Origin: an uncultured Erysipelotrichaceae bacterium
GTDB taxonomy: Bacteria > Bacillota_I > Bacilli_A > RFN20 > CAG-826
DNA length: 8,730 bases
Assembly (NCBI GenBank): GCA_900321535.1
Contig: ONWJ01000035.1
Location: forward strand, 1-8,730
Reading direction: 5' to 3'
The position numbers and the translations under genes were made by a program. The notes under the pieces were generated by a model. It worked only from the letters and a program-made list of their open reading frames with translations. It ran no database searches and was not told where the DNA came from. Shown here piece after piece: positions 1-6,632 of this stretch (position 1 is the stretch's first letter; each line of letters opens with the position of its first letter).

Positions 1-98
1 CCGAGGAAGGAGCAAATGCCATAGAAGCGAGACAAAACAACGTTAGAGATAAGCGCGTAAGAAAGGATGGCTAAGATAAAAGACACGATGTAAGTCAT
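1..98 (-). CDS. rnfA: Electron transport complex subunit RnfA, N-terminal part (runs off left edge)
   Basis: RnfA is a membrane subunit of the Rnf ferredoxin:NAD+ oxidoreductase. With RnfE it forms a pseudo-symmetric pair that holds a [2Fe-2S] centre inside the membrane. Only the first 32 codons are present, starting with ATG at 98-96. The visible peptide begins MTYIVSFILAILSYALISNV and continues to VVLSRFYGICSFLG, matching the family N-terminus (usually ...NNFVLSRFLGICPFLG...). Cys29 is the expected iron-sulfur ligand. The usual Pro after it is Ser here. The ATG overlaps the rnfE TGA (ATGA), and a perfect AGGAGG lies 9 nt upstream inside rnfE. rnfB should follow to the left. The call is secure because of operon position plus motif; the C-terminal two-thirds cannot be judged. 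Confidence 0.9.
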   Translation of the reverse strand, partial: MTYIVSFILAILSYALISNVVLSRFYGICSFL

Positions 99-826
99 TT
101 CGCTTCTCCTCCTTTCGATGCAGCAGTTGCGGCCAGTTTAGCAAGTTTCTCATCGACTTTCTTTTTATTGGCCTTCGCGTTTTTAATCGCAGCCAAAACC
201 GCAAGCACAAGACCAAGGACAATGAAACCGCCGGCCGGATTGACGAGTAAGAATAAGGAATAATCCCAAGATGGACCTTTTAACAATGGAATGATGATTT
301 CGTTGCCGCCGTTTAAGGCAGTCAAGAAAGTAAACGTTCTACCGAATACGATTTGTCCAGCGCCAAGCCCTTCACGCAAGAAGGCAATCAAAAGAATCGC
401 CAAAGTGAAGCCGATTCCATTTCCAAGCGCATCGAAAATCGAATCGACCACCGTATTCTTACTGGCGAAGGCTTCTGCTCGTCCTAAGATGACGCAATTG
501 ACAACTAGTAAGGATAAGAAGACGCCTAACGTTGAATAGAGTTCTGGTAGGAATGCATTCGCGAACATCTTCACCAAGGTGACAAACGTTGCGATGATAA
601 CGATATAGCAAGGAATCCTCACCGCGTCAGGAATGAGTTTTCGGAGACTAGAAATCAAGATATTGGAGCCGAGCAAAACAACGGTGAAAAGGATGCCCAT
701 GCCAAAAGCGCTTTCGATGGACTTGGTGACTGCCAAAGCTGGGCAAAGGCCAAGGAGCGAGACAAACAACGCGTTCTCAGAGGTGATGGCGTTGACCAAG
801 ATGGAAGACTTTTTATTACTTGCCAT
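95..826 (-). CDS. rnfE: Electron transport complex subunit RnfE
   Basis: This 243-aa integral membrane subunit of Rnf pairs with RnfA around the membrane [2Fe-2S] centre. Visible signatures are GLCPALAV at residues 26-33 (ligand Cys28), VVNCVILGRAEAFAS at 108-122 (Cys111), DALGNGIGFTLA at 132-143 and FLREGLGAG at 149-157. Several hydrophobic helices are followed by a Lys/Ala-rich cytoplasmic tail (about 214-243), typical of Gram-positive RnfE. I chose the ATG at 826-824 (MASNKK...) over an in-frame ATG 14 codons upstream. The shorter start fits family length and has a G-rich ribosome binding site (GGGGG, 6 nt away), and the longer one would extend 53 bp into rnfG. With the chosen start, rnfG and rnfE overlap by 11 bp. 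The stop is TGA, overlapping rnfA. Confidence 0.95.
   Translation of the reverse strand: MASNKKSSILVNAITSENALFVSLLGLCPALAVTKSIESAFGMGILFTVVLLGSNILISSLRKLIPDAVRIPCYIVIIATFVTLVKMFANAFLPELYSTLGVFLSLLVVNCVILGRAEAFASKNTVVDSIFDALGNGIGFTLAILLIAFLREGLGAGQIVFGRTFTFLTALNGGNEIIIPLLKGPSWDYSLFLLVNPAGGFIVLGLVLAVLAAIKNAKANKKKVDEKLAKLAATAASKGGEAK
108..113 (-). promoter_or_regulatory. Ribosome binding site of rnfA
   Basis: A perfect AGGAGG on the minus strand lies 9 nt before the rnfA ATG, inside the last codons of rnfE (Ser-Lys-Gly-Gly-Glu-Ala-Lys). It fixes the rnfA start and shows that internal genes of this operon use Shine-Dalgarno initiation. Confidence 0.85.
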
Positions 827-1355
827 GTTGCACCCCCAAATCCACTCTGTAATGCTCTTTTGAAGCATCGATCAATTGTTTGACTAATTTGGCCCCGAAG
901 GTAGCGCCGCAAGAAACGTTGTTATAGGCGGTATCTTTATCATCGGCTAGACGAATCGGGGTCAAATAATTCTCTTGAAGGGTTGTCCCATAAGATTGGC
1001 CGTTATTCAAAACAAAGAAATTGTAGAGAGAGCAGTCGTTTTTCAATCCGATGAGCATGTCGATCTCCCCATAGCCATTTCGCCCACTGGCTTTATAGAC
1101 TCTCCCTTCGCCTCCAGAATAGGATGCATCATAAAAGCGAACGAGATTTGCAGAGTTTTCAATGTTTTTGGGTTCAGCGAAGATAGCGTCGTCACCAAAT
1201 ACTTTCTGCAATGCATCGGCTTCTTTTTTGGCTTCGTTTCTAGCGATGATCGGGCTCGTCAGCATATTGGCTCCCGCGATCAATAACGCCCCGCTTGCGG
1301 CGATGATGGTAAGCACCAAGGCGGTTTTGATGACAGGTTTCACATGTTCTTTCAT
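816..1355 (-). CDS. rnfG: Electron transport complex subunit RnfG (FMN-binding)
   Basis: RnfG carries a covalently bound FMN on the outer face of the membrane and relays electrons between RnfD and the RnfA/E centre. The 179-aa protein has one N-terminal membrane anchor (about residues 11-33) and an FMN-binding domain. The attachment region reads NVSCGATFGAKL (146-157), so Thr152 is the presumed FMN-phosphodiester residue. Family members usually have D-x-x-(S/T)-G-A-(T/S), so here Asn146 replaces Asp and Cys149 replaces Ser/Thr. The protein is slightly short for the family (commonly near 200 aa). The start ATG overlaps the rnfD TGA (ATGA) and has a perfect AGGAGG 6 nt upstream. The stop is TAA. 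Identification rests on operon position, topology and the GAT motif. An ApbE flavin transferase would be needed, and none is in the window. Confidence 0.92.
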   Translation of the reverse strand: MKEHVKPVIKTALVLTIIAASGALLIAGANMLTSPIIARNEAKKEADALQKVFGDDAIFAEPKNIENSANLVRFYDASYSGGEGRVYKASGRNGYGEIDMLIGLKNDCSLYNFFVLNNGQSYGTTLQENYLTPIRLADDKDTAYNNVSCGATFGAKLVKQLIDASKEHYRVDLGVQHGK

Positions 1356-2509
1356 GCTCTACCTCCTAGCCCTAGCGCAAGGCAAATGATGATCGCGGCG
1401 GTAACAACGATCGCACCGATCCAAATGATTTTCTTAACCGTGATCTTTTGGCTGCTCCAAGCATGGTAATCAATAACTGGGGCAAGCATATTGGAAAGCA
1501 AGATCGCAAACGCCATACCTTCAGGTAATGCGCCGAAGATACGAATCAAAACAACCAAGGCACCGCAAAGCGTTCCATACATGATGCGACCTGGGGAATT
1601 AATCGGCATGGTAACAGGATCGGTCACCATGAACACGCCGCCGAAGATGACACCCCCAGAGAAAAGCTGGAAGACCATGAAATTAAACCAAGAGACTCCT
1701 GGAACTCTAACGGCCACGAAGATTCCGGCGATGGCCATCAAACCGATGAAGGTCACAAAGAACGAGACGATGACGCGATGATCGGCAGCCCGGCGAATCA
1801 ATAGATACACCAAGCCAATCAATATCGCGAATTTGAATCCTTCGCCGATGGTTCCTGGAATTCTCCCAAGGAACAAATCAAGGAATGAATAATCGTTGAC
1901 GACGGTATAGTGACCAAGCAAATCCGGAAGACCCGGGCTAGTGGTTGCAATCGCGTTGCTTAATGGGGTACCTCCGGTAGATACCGCGGTCACATAATAA
2001 GTTCCATCATAGACGTAACGCGACCCAAAGCAGATTTTTGCAAACACCATGCCAACCGCGGCAGGGTTAAAGATGTTTTGCCCGGTTCCGCCGAAAACTA
2101 GTTTCCCTAAGACGATTCCAGCTAACGCGCCAACAAATGTCGCGATATAAATCACAGGAGCAGGATCGGATTGGGCTGGCATGATCAAGGCAAAGATCTC
2201 CGCCGATACAAGCGGGGCCATGATGTGATTGATATTGACCGCCGAGAAGCCTTTCTTCAATTGCTCTTTCAAGGTGTGCTTCGTTCCATCATAAGGAATT
2301 CGGTTTTTGATTAAGACCGAAACAATCTCCGCGCACACCATCGTCGCAAAGGAAATCAAAAGAATCACCACTGCTCTCCAGGTATAGGCGACAATCGCCA
2401 TAACCTGCACTGGGAAAAGAGCGATCAGCACATCCAAAAGCATGCGGAAAAGAGAGTCTTTTCGGCGAAGATGAGGTGATGTCTCTTTGATGATCGTTAC
2501 GTTATTCAT
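1352..2509 (-). CDS. rnfD: Electron transport complex subunit RnfD
   Basis: RnfD is a polytopic membrane subunit (385 aa) bearing a covalent FMN and is thought to form part of the ion path. Family signatures are FGGTGQNIFNPAAVG (139-153), the flavin region STGGTPL (177-183, presumed FMN-Thr181), FMVTDPVTMPINSPGR (293-308) and LLSNMLAPVIDY (337-348). Hydrophobic helices fill most of the protein. The usual (S/T)GAT-PL is TGGT-PL here. I start at ATG 2509-2507 (MNNVTIIKETSPHLRRKDS), the typical RnfD N-terminus. An in-frame ATG 28 codons upstream would only encode sequence overlapping rnfC. The start overlaps the rnfC TGA by 4 nt (ATGA). The only nearby Shine-Dalgarno is 23 nt away behind a small hairpin, so translational coupling is likely. 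The stop TGA overlaps the rnfG ATG. Confidence 0.95.
   Translation of the reverse strand: MNNVTIIKETSPHLRRKDSLFRMLLDVLIALFPVQVMAIVAYTWRAVVILLISFATMVCAEIVSVLIKNRIPYDGTKHTLKEQLKKGFSAVNINHIMAPLVSAEIFALIMPAQSDPAPVIYIATFVGALAGIVLGKLVFGGTGQNIFNPAAVGMVFAKICFGSRYVYDGTYYVTAVSTGGTPLSNAIATTSPGLPDLLGHYTVVNDYSFLDLFLGRIPGTIGEGFKFAILIGLVYLLIRRAADHRVIVSFFVTFIGLMAIAGIFVAVRVPGVSWFNFMVFQLFSGGVIFGGVFMVTDPVTMPINSPGRIMYGTLCGALVVLIRIFGALPEGMAFAILLSNMLAPVIDYHAWSSQKITVKKIIWIGAIVVTAAIIICLALGLGGRA
1362..1367 (-). promoter_or_regulatory. Ribosome binding site of rnfG
   Basis: AGGAGG on the minus strand lies 6 nt before the rnfG ATG, embedded in the Gly-Gly-Arg-Ala C-terminus of rnfD. It confirms the rnfG start. Confidence 0.85.
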
Positions 2510-3810
2510 GGGAGTTTTGCGAGGATTTTCGCCCTCCTGACATAATCGGTAACGCGAATATGGCTGGTGCAGACGTAACTGCAGAGACCACATTCAACGC
2601 AGCGGAGTGGGTTCAGTGCTTTGACACGTGATTTATCATTGGCTTTCACCGCATCCATGATTTGCTTAGGCTCTAACCCAGCTGGACAAGATAAGACGCA
2701 GGTGCCACAGCGGATGCAAGGCATCTCAACGTCTTTGCGGGCGTTAAGCACGATGACCGAGGTCACGGTCTTGGTGATAATGCAATCATCGCTAGGAAGA
2801 GAGGCACCCATCATCGGGCCACCGAGAATGAAAATCTTCTCTTTCTCCGGCTCGGCATAGCCACCGCATTTTTCTAGCAACGATCCAATTGGAGTTCCGA
2901 CTCGAACTTTGAAGTTGGATGGAAAACGCACCCCGTCACCAGTGACGGAGATGAAACGATCGACAACCGGGCGATTGAGCCGCACCGCTTGATAAATACC
3001 ATGAGCGGTAGAAACGTTGAAATCGATGATGCCGAATTCAGAGGGAAGACGTCCTGAAGGAATCTGGATTCCAGTCGCCGATTTGATGACCGCGACTTCC
3101 CAGCCTTGAGGATAGAAGTTGCCAATCGGGCAAACAGAGATGCCAGAATCTGGATAACGTTTCAATATCTCGGTATAGACCTGACGGATATCGTGATATT
3201 TCGATTTGATGCAGAGTCGGATATCTTTGCAGTTGAATGCTTTACCGATAATTTGCATCCCTTCGATGATCTCTTCAGGTTTTTCTAGCATCAAACGTTT
3301 ATCTGCAGTGATATAAGGCTCGCATTCAACCCCGTTGATCAAAATGGTTTTAATGGGTTTATCGGTATTGAATTTCACGTGGGTCGGGAAGGAAGAACCA
3401 CCCAATCCGACAGAGGCGAAATCGCAAAGAATCTTGGTGATGTCTTCTTTGCTGAGGGCAGCGATTTCCTCATCGGTGCGCGGTTTTAAGGCTTCATCCC
3501 ATTCATCAAGATGATCATTATGAATCTTGAAGAAATCAACGAGCTTCCCAGAGCGATGATAATGCTTTTCAAATCCAACGAAGGTACCAGAAACCGTGGC
3601 ATGGATCGGCTGATCAAAAAAGCCGGCATGGCGCATACCGATCACTTGCCCGATTTTGACGTGGTCGCCTTCTTTGACGTAGACATCCGCTTTGGCGCAG
3701 CGCGAATTGCTGGTGGCAATGAAAATATCATCGGGGACATCCGCAGCGATGGTCGGAAGCATACGCAAAAGGCCTTTTTGGTCTTGTATCTTGATGACCT
3801 TCGTAATCAT
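2506..3810 (-). CDS. rnfC: Electron transport complex subunit RnfC (NADH-binding, two 4Fe-4S clusters)
   Basis: RnfC is the cytoplasmic NAD(H)- and FMN-binding, iron-sulfur subunit of the Rnf complex. The 434-aa product has an N-terminal barrel-sandwich region (1-100), the Gly-rich stretch GLGGSSFPTHVK (135-146), LINGVECEPYITADKR (158-172), an SLBB region around VTGDGVRFPSNFKV (289-302) and two ferredoxin motifs. Cluster 1 is C365-x2-C368-x2-C371-x3-C375-P. Cluster 2 is C404-x2-C407-x2-C410-x3-C414, followed by Thr where Pro is usual. Length is normal for the Gram-positive type. The start is ATG 3810-3808 (MITKVIKIQDQKG). An ATG 14 codons upstream would lie upstream of the TATAAT box and adds non-conserved residues. 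No Shine-Dalgarno is seen, and the -10 box ends 7 nt before the ATG, so the mRNA may be leaderless. It is the first gene of the operon and its TGA overlaps rnfD. Confidence 0.95.
   Translation of the reverse strand: MITKVIKIQDQKGLLRMLPTIAADVPDDIFIATSNSRCAKADVYVKEGDHVKIGQVIGMRHAGFFDQPIHATVSGTFVGFEKHYHRSGKLVDFFKIHNDHLDEWDEALKPRTDEEIAALSKEDITKILCDFASVGLGGSSFPTHVKFNTDKPIKTILINGVECEPYITADKRLMLEKPEEIIEGMQIIGKAFNCKDIRLCIKSKYHDIRQVYTEILKRYPDSGISVCPIGNFYPQGWEVAVIKSATGIQIPSGRLPSEFGIIDFNVSTAHGIYQAVRLNRPVVDRFISVTGDGVRFPSNFKVRVGTPIGSLLEKCGGYAEPEKEKIFILGGPMMGASLPSDDCIITKTVTSVIVLNARKDVEMPCIRCGTCVLSCPAGLEPKQIMDAVKANDKSRVKALNPLRCVECGLCSYVCTSHIRVTDYVRRAKILAKLP
2519..2538 (-). promoter_or_regulatory. Distant Shine-Dalgarno with intervening hairpin before rnfD
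   Basis: Minus-strand AGGAGG (2538-2533, two consecutive AGG Arg codons of rnfC) is followed directly by GCGA-AAATCC-TCGC (2532-2519), then 9 nt and the rnfD ATG. The linear spacing of 23 nt is too long, but folding the 14-nt hairpin would bring it to about 9 nt. The repeats are seen directly; their function is inferred. Confidence 0.35.
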
Positions 3811-3817
3811 TGTGCTT

Positions 3818-3823
3818 ATTATA
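3818..3823 (-). promoter_or_regulatory. rnf operon promoter -10 element
   Basis: A perfect TATAAT on the minus strand is followed by 7 nt (AAGCACA) and then the rnfC ATG. Transcription starting 7-8 nt after the hexamer would begin at or next to the A of ATG. No convincing TTGACA lies 16-18 nt upstream; the -35 region is T-rich (GTTTTT) within an A/T inverted repeat (about 3826-3845). Confidence 0.6.
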
Positions 3824-3883
3824 CCCGTTTTTTCTTTACGAAAAACCGACAATCATCTTGAGATGCAGTTTTGAAAGAATTCG

Positions 3884-5203
3884 TTATTTACGATGCTCTT
3901 TTTTCCACGATTTGATGGCTTCATGACGGGCTTTGAATTTGCCCTCCAAGCCTTCTTCGGTTGGTTGGTAATATTCATGTCCTTCCAGTTCATCAGGAAG
4001 GCAAGTCATCGGGGTGAGTTTTTCTTCACTATCATGAGCGTATTGATACCCTTCCCCATACCCAAGGTCTTTCATCAAACGCGTTGGGGCGTTTCGAATG
4101 TGAAGAGGGACTTCTGCTTCTGGGGTATTCCGCGCGTCTTTGGCCGCGTTTTCATAAGCGACGTAGACGGAATTGGATTTAGGGGCCAAAGAGAGATAGG
4201 TCACGATTTGGGCTAAATGAACCGAGCATTCTGGCATGCCCAAAAAATGGCAGGCTTGATAGCAAGCGACCGCTAATTCCACTGCTTTTGGGTCCGCCAT
4301 GCCAACATCTTCGCTAGCAAAACGAACGATGCGTCTCGCGACATAAAGCGGGTCTTCCCCGGATTCTAACATCCTTGCAAGCCAATATAAGGCAGCGTCA
4401 GGATCAGAATTGCGCATGGATTTATGAAGAGCAGAGATGATGTTGTAATGCTCATCACCCTTTTTATCGTAAAGGAGGCTCTTTCTTGAAGTGACCTGTT
4501 CTAAATCTTCTTCATCAATCAAGAACGTTCCGTCGGCTTTGACTTTGGCGTTGCTGATGGCCATTTCCAAAGTCGAAAGGGCGCGTCTAGCATCGCCTTG
4601 AGAGAATTCGGCAATGCGGGAAAGATTCTCATCCGAGATTTCAATCTTCATCTCCCCATAGCCTTTTGGACTTGTCAAAGCACGGCGGAGCAAGGTTAAA
4701 ACATCGTCTTTGCTTAATCCTTTCAATACGAAGACTTTGCAACGAGAAAGCAAAGCGGAATTGACTTCAAAAGAAGGGTTTTCGGTTGTCGCCCCGATCA
4801 AGATGATGGAACCTTTTTCGACATAAGGCAAAAAGGCATCCTGCTGGGCTTTGTTGAATCGATGGATTTCATCGACGAACAAGATTGTCTTTTGGCCAAG
4901 CCTTCTGCGTTCCTCGGCTTCTTCCATGACTTTTTTGATTTCCTTGATGCCGCTTGTGACGGCAGAAAAATCGACGAAGGCCGATTTGGTGAGATGGGCG
5001 ATGATGCGGGCGAGGGTGGTTTTGCCTACTCCAGGAGGCCCCCAGAAAATCATGGAGGAGATATCATCATTAAGAATCAACGTGCGAAGCAATTTGCCTT
5101 CGCCTAAAAGATGGCTTTGGCCAACATATTCCTCTAAGGTCTCTGGGCGAAGCCTGGCTGCCAAAGGGGCGCTGTTTTTGCTTTCAAGCAATGATTCTTG
5201 CAT
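3884..5203 (-). CDS. rarA: Replication-associated recombination protein A (RarA/MgsA AAA+ ATPase)
   Basis: RarA (MgsA; Mgs1/WRNIP1 family) is a cytoplasmic clamp-loader-like AAA+ ATPase acting at stalled replication forks. The 439-aa protein shows LAARLRPETLEEYVGQ (14-29), Walker A GPPGVGKT (55-62), Walker B ILFVDEIH (107-114), sensor 1 around GATTENPS (137-144), an arginine finger in LLSRCKVF (Arg154) and sensor 2 GDARRALS (203-210). The C-terminal MgsA domain follows, including NAPTRLMKDLGYGEGYQYAH (371-390) and YYQPTEEGLEGKFKAR (411-426). Length is normal. I start at ATG 5203 (MQESLLE...). ATGs at 5230 and 5332 are in frame but precede the conserved N-terminus and the likely promoter. No Shine-Dalgarno is seen; TACAAT ends 6 nt before the ATG. 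It is transcribed divergently from the traX-like gene, and the rnf promoter lies just downstream. Confidence 0.96.
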   Translation of the reverse strand: MQESLLESKNSAPLAARLRPETLEEYVGQSHLLGEGKLLRTLILNDDISSMIFWGPPGVGKTTLARIIAHLTKSAFVDFSAVTSGIKEIKKVMEEAEERRRLGQKTILFVDEIHRFNKAQQDAFLPYVEKGSIILIGATTENPSFEVNSALLSRCKVFVLKGLSKDDVLTLLRRALTSPKGYGEMKIEISDENLSRIAEFSQGDARRALSTLEMAISNAKVKADGTFLIDEEDLEQVTSRKSLLYDKKGDEHYNIISALHKSMRNSDPDAALYWLARMLESGEDPLYVARRIVRFASEDVGMADPKAVELAVACYQACHFLGMPECSVHLAQIVTYLSLAPKSNSVYVAYENAAKDARNTPEAEVPLHIRNAPTRLMKDLGYGEGYQYAHDSEEKLTPMTCLPDELEGHEYYQPTEEGLEGKFKARHEAIKSWKKEHRK

Positions 5204-5209
5204 GGGATA

Positions 5210-5236
5210 ATTGTACCCCACTTTGCCCATAATCAA
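5210..5236 (-). promoter_or_regulatory. rarA promoter (TTGATT / TACAAT)
   Basis: On the minus strand a -35-like TTGATT (5236-5231) and a -10-like TACAAT (5215-5210) are 15 nt apart. The -10 is followed by 6 nt (TATCCC) and the rarA ATG. The spacer is slightly short, but the -10 is one base from consensus. It implies a leaderless or nearly leaderless transcript. Confidence 0.5.
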
Positions 5237-5250
5237 ATAGCGCGTATGAT
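5223..5250 (+). promoter_or_regulatory. traX-like gene promoter (TTGCCC / TATGAT)
   Basis: A plus-strand -35-like TTGCCC (5223-5228) and -10-like TATGAT (5245-5250) are separated by 16 nt. The GTG start follows 8 nt after the -10. The elements interleave with those of the opposing rarA promoter, so polymerase could probably not occupy both at once. Confidence 0.5.
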
Positions 5251-5258
5251 GTATTCCC

Positions 5259-6143
5259 GTGGAAGAGACAAAGTCTAGATCGCCGTTAATCCTATCTGGA
5301 TTCACCCTGAAGCTTTTGGCGTTTCTTTTCATGACCCTCGATCATGTTGGGTATGCCTTCACCATGGCTAGGACTGGTAGCCTCCATCCGGTTGGAGAAG
5401 TTTTCCGCATCATCGGGAGATTCGCTTTCCCGATGTTTATGTTCTTTTTGGCCGAGGGCATGGCGAAGTCTCATCATAAAGGCCGTTATATGCTCCGTAT
5501 CTTGGGAATGTATGGGCTCATCACCATTGGGGAGATCATTGTCATCTGCATCCCTTATTTCCGTCAGATGGGTTATACCGAGGCAAGACTTGATCAGCAC
5601 CCCTTCACCGATATTCTTCTTAACGGGGCAACCTTATTTTTCCTCTATCAAAAGAAATGGAAAAAGCTGCTCGCATTCATTCCGCTTGGCATCATCATCT
5701 TCTCCTATGTCGTTACGGTAAAAGAAGGGTATGAGGGTGTCTATCAAGCCTATTTCCCTTTCTTCTTACGTTCTGGTTATGGTTTAGTCGGACCCATATT
5801 CAGTTTAGGATTTACCTTAGGTTTGCAGGGATTTTTAAAAATCAAAGAGAAAAATGGCTACCAAATGGAGCCGTGGAAAGAGCAATTCACGATCAACGTA
5901 TCTATGGTCGTCGTCGGTGCGATGTTCTATATTCTTTTCGCGGTTTTATCTTCCATCTTTGTTACCAGGGGCCAATTCACCGCCTCGTTCTTTGACTGGG
6001 AGAGCTGGTGCTTATTAAGCATGATCCTGCTTCTTCTTTATTCAGGGAAGCGCGGGTATGACAAAACATGGTGGAGAGTCTTCTCCTACTTCTATTTCCT
6101 GATTCACATGGGAATCGTCTTCTTGCTGACGTTATTTATCTAA
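5259..6143 (+). CDS. TraX-family integral membrane protein (putative acyltransferase)
   Basis: TraX of the F plasmid N-acetylates pilin; chromosomal relatives are common in Bacillota and their substrates are unknown. The 294-aa product has the family core: LKLLAFLFMTLDHVG (17-31, with the Asp-His pair at 28-29), FRIIGRFAFPMFMFFLAEG (49-67), then repeated membrane helices, ending FSYFYFLIHMGIVFLL (275-290). The start is GTG at 5259. An in-frame TGA at 5247 blocks extension, and the next ATG would cut into the conserved first helix. No Shine-Dalgarno is present, and TATGAT ends 8 nt upstream. No conjugation gene is nearby, so a pilin-related role is unsupported here. The stop lies one base from the stop of the convergent gene. 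The family call is strong; the substrate is unknown. Confidence 0.88.
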   Translation: MEETKSRSPLILSGFTLKLLAFLFMTLDHVGYAFTMARTGSLHPVGEVFRIIGRFAFPMFMFFLAEGMAKSHHKGRYMLRILGMYGLITIGEIIVICIPYFRQMGYTEARLDQHPFTDILLNGATLFFLYQKKWKKLLAFIPLGIIIFSYVVTVKEGYEGVYQAYFPFFLRSGYGLVGPIFSLGFTLGLQGFLKIKEKNGYQMEPWKEQFTINVSMVVVGAMFYILFAVLSSIFVTRGQFTASFFDWESWCLLSMILLLLYSGKRGYDKTWWRVFSYFYFLIHMGIVFLLTLFI

Positions 6144-6144
6144 G

Positions 6145-6618
6145 TTATTTCTTGCGGATGCCGCGGGCATTAAGGAATTCAACCCACTCGTCCTTCTTCT
6201 CTATTGGGAACGCGTTTTGCTTCGCCATATAAACGAAGATGTAGTGTCTTGAGATGCGATAATAGAGGGCTTTTTGATAAGCGACATGATATTCCTTCGC
6301 GAGGTCTTCGCCTTTATAGACCAAGACGTGGAATTCATCCTCTTTGGCAATTGCCTCAACCGTGTTTTTTGATCTTCTTGCCTTGGTGATGCCAGAAAGC
6401 AATAAAATCGCATAGGCGGTCGCAAGCAAAAAGAGGACACCGCCGGCAATCGCGCCGATCAATTGAATCTGCTCATGATAAACAAGATATAGCCAAAGCA
6501 TCCCTACGCCCAAATCGAAACCGATATTCAAAGCGACAAAGGAAAAAATCAAATTGCCGAGATTGTATTCGAAGGCGGCACGGCCCGATACGATGACATC
6601 ACTTTTTCTTTCTTCCAT
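6145..6618 (-). CDS. Small membrane protein with YcxB-like C-terminal domain
   Basis: This is a 157-aa protein of unknown function. After a short polar N-terminus it has two hydrophobic segments (about 21-46 and 51-77), a basic turn (KARRSKN, 79-85), then a soluble tail. The tail has an alternating pattern (FHVLVYKGEDLAKEY, 96-110; YYRISRHYIFVYMAKQNAFP, 119-138) ending in EWVEFLNARGIRKK. That tail resembles the YcxB-like C-terminal domain, whose members end in a beta-strand, an I-P-K-like turn and a helix; I see the resemblance but cannot run a profile. The start ATG at 6618 has no Shine-Dalgarno and a GATAAT 8 nt upstream. It lies 50 bp downstream of the antiporter on the same strand, with its own promoter-like element, and converges on the traX-like gene. 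Confidence 0.7.
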   Translation of the reverse strand: MEERKSDVIVSGRAAFEYNLGNLIFSFVALNIGFDLGVGMLWLYLVYHEQIQLIGAIAGGVLFLLATAYAILLLSGITKARRSKNTVEAIAKEDEFHVLVYKGEDLAKEYHVAYQKALYYRISRHYIFVYMAKQNAFPIEKKDEWVEFLNARGIRKK

Positions 6619-6626
6619 AAACGAGC

Positions 6627-6632
6627 ATTATC
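6627..6632 (-). promoter_or_regulatory. -10 element of the YcxB-like gene
   Basis: Minus-strand GATAAT (overlapping an alternative TATGAT at 6635-6630) is followed by 8 nt and the ATG at 6618. No good -35 is visible. It lies in the 50-bp gap after the antiporter, so this gene may have its own leaderless transcript besides any read-through. Confidence 0.4.

Noticed and set aside
2510..2593. RnfD starting at 2593
   Set aside because: The added 28 codons overlap the iron-sulfur coding end of rnfC and have no resemblance to RnfD; ATG 2509 overlaps the rnfC stop in the usual way.
3811..3852. N-terminal extension of RnfC starting at 3852
   Set aside because: The extra 14 codons run through the TATAAT promoter and are not part of the conserved RnfC N-terminus, which begins at ATG 3810.
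4851..5210. Plus-strand open frames opposite rarA
   Set aside because: They are fully antisense to the conserved AAA+ domain, have no promoter or ribosome site, and no family resemblance.
5204..5332. RarA starting at 5332 or 5230
   Set aside because: Family alignment begins near the ATG at 5203; the longer forms cover the divergent promoter region and overlap the traX-like gene.
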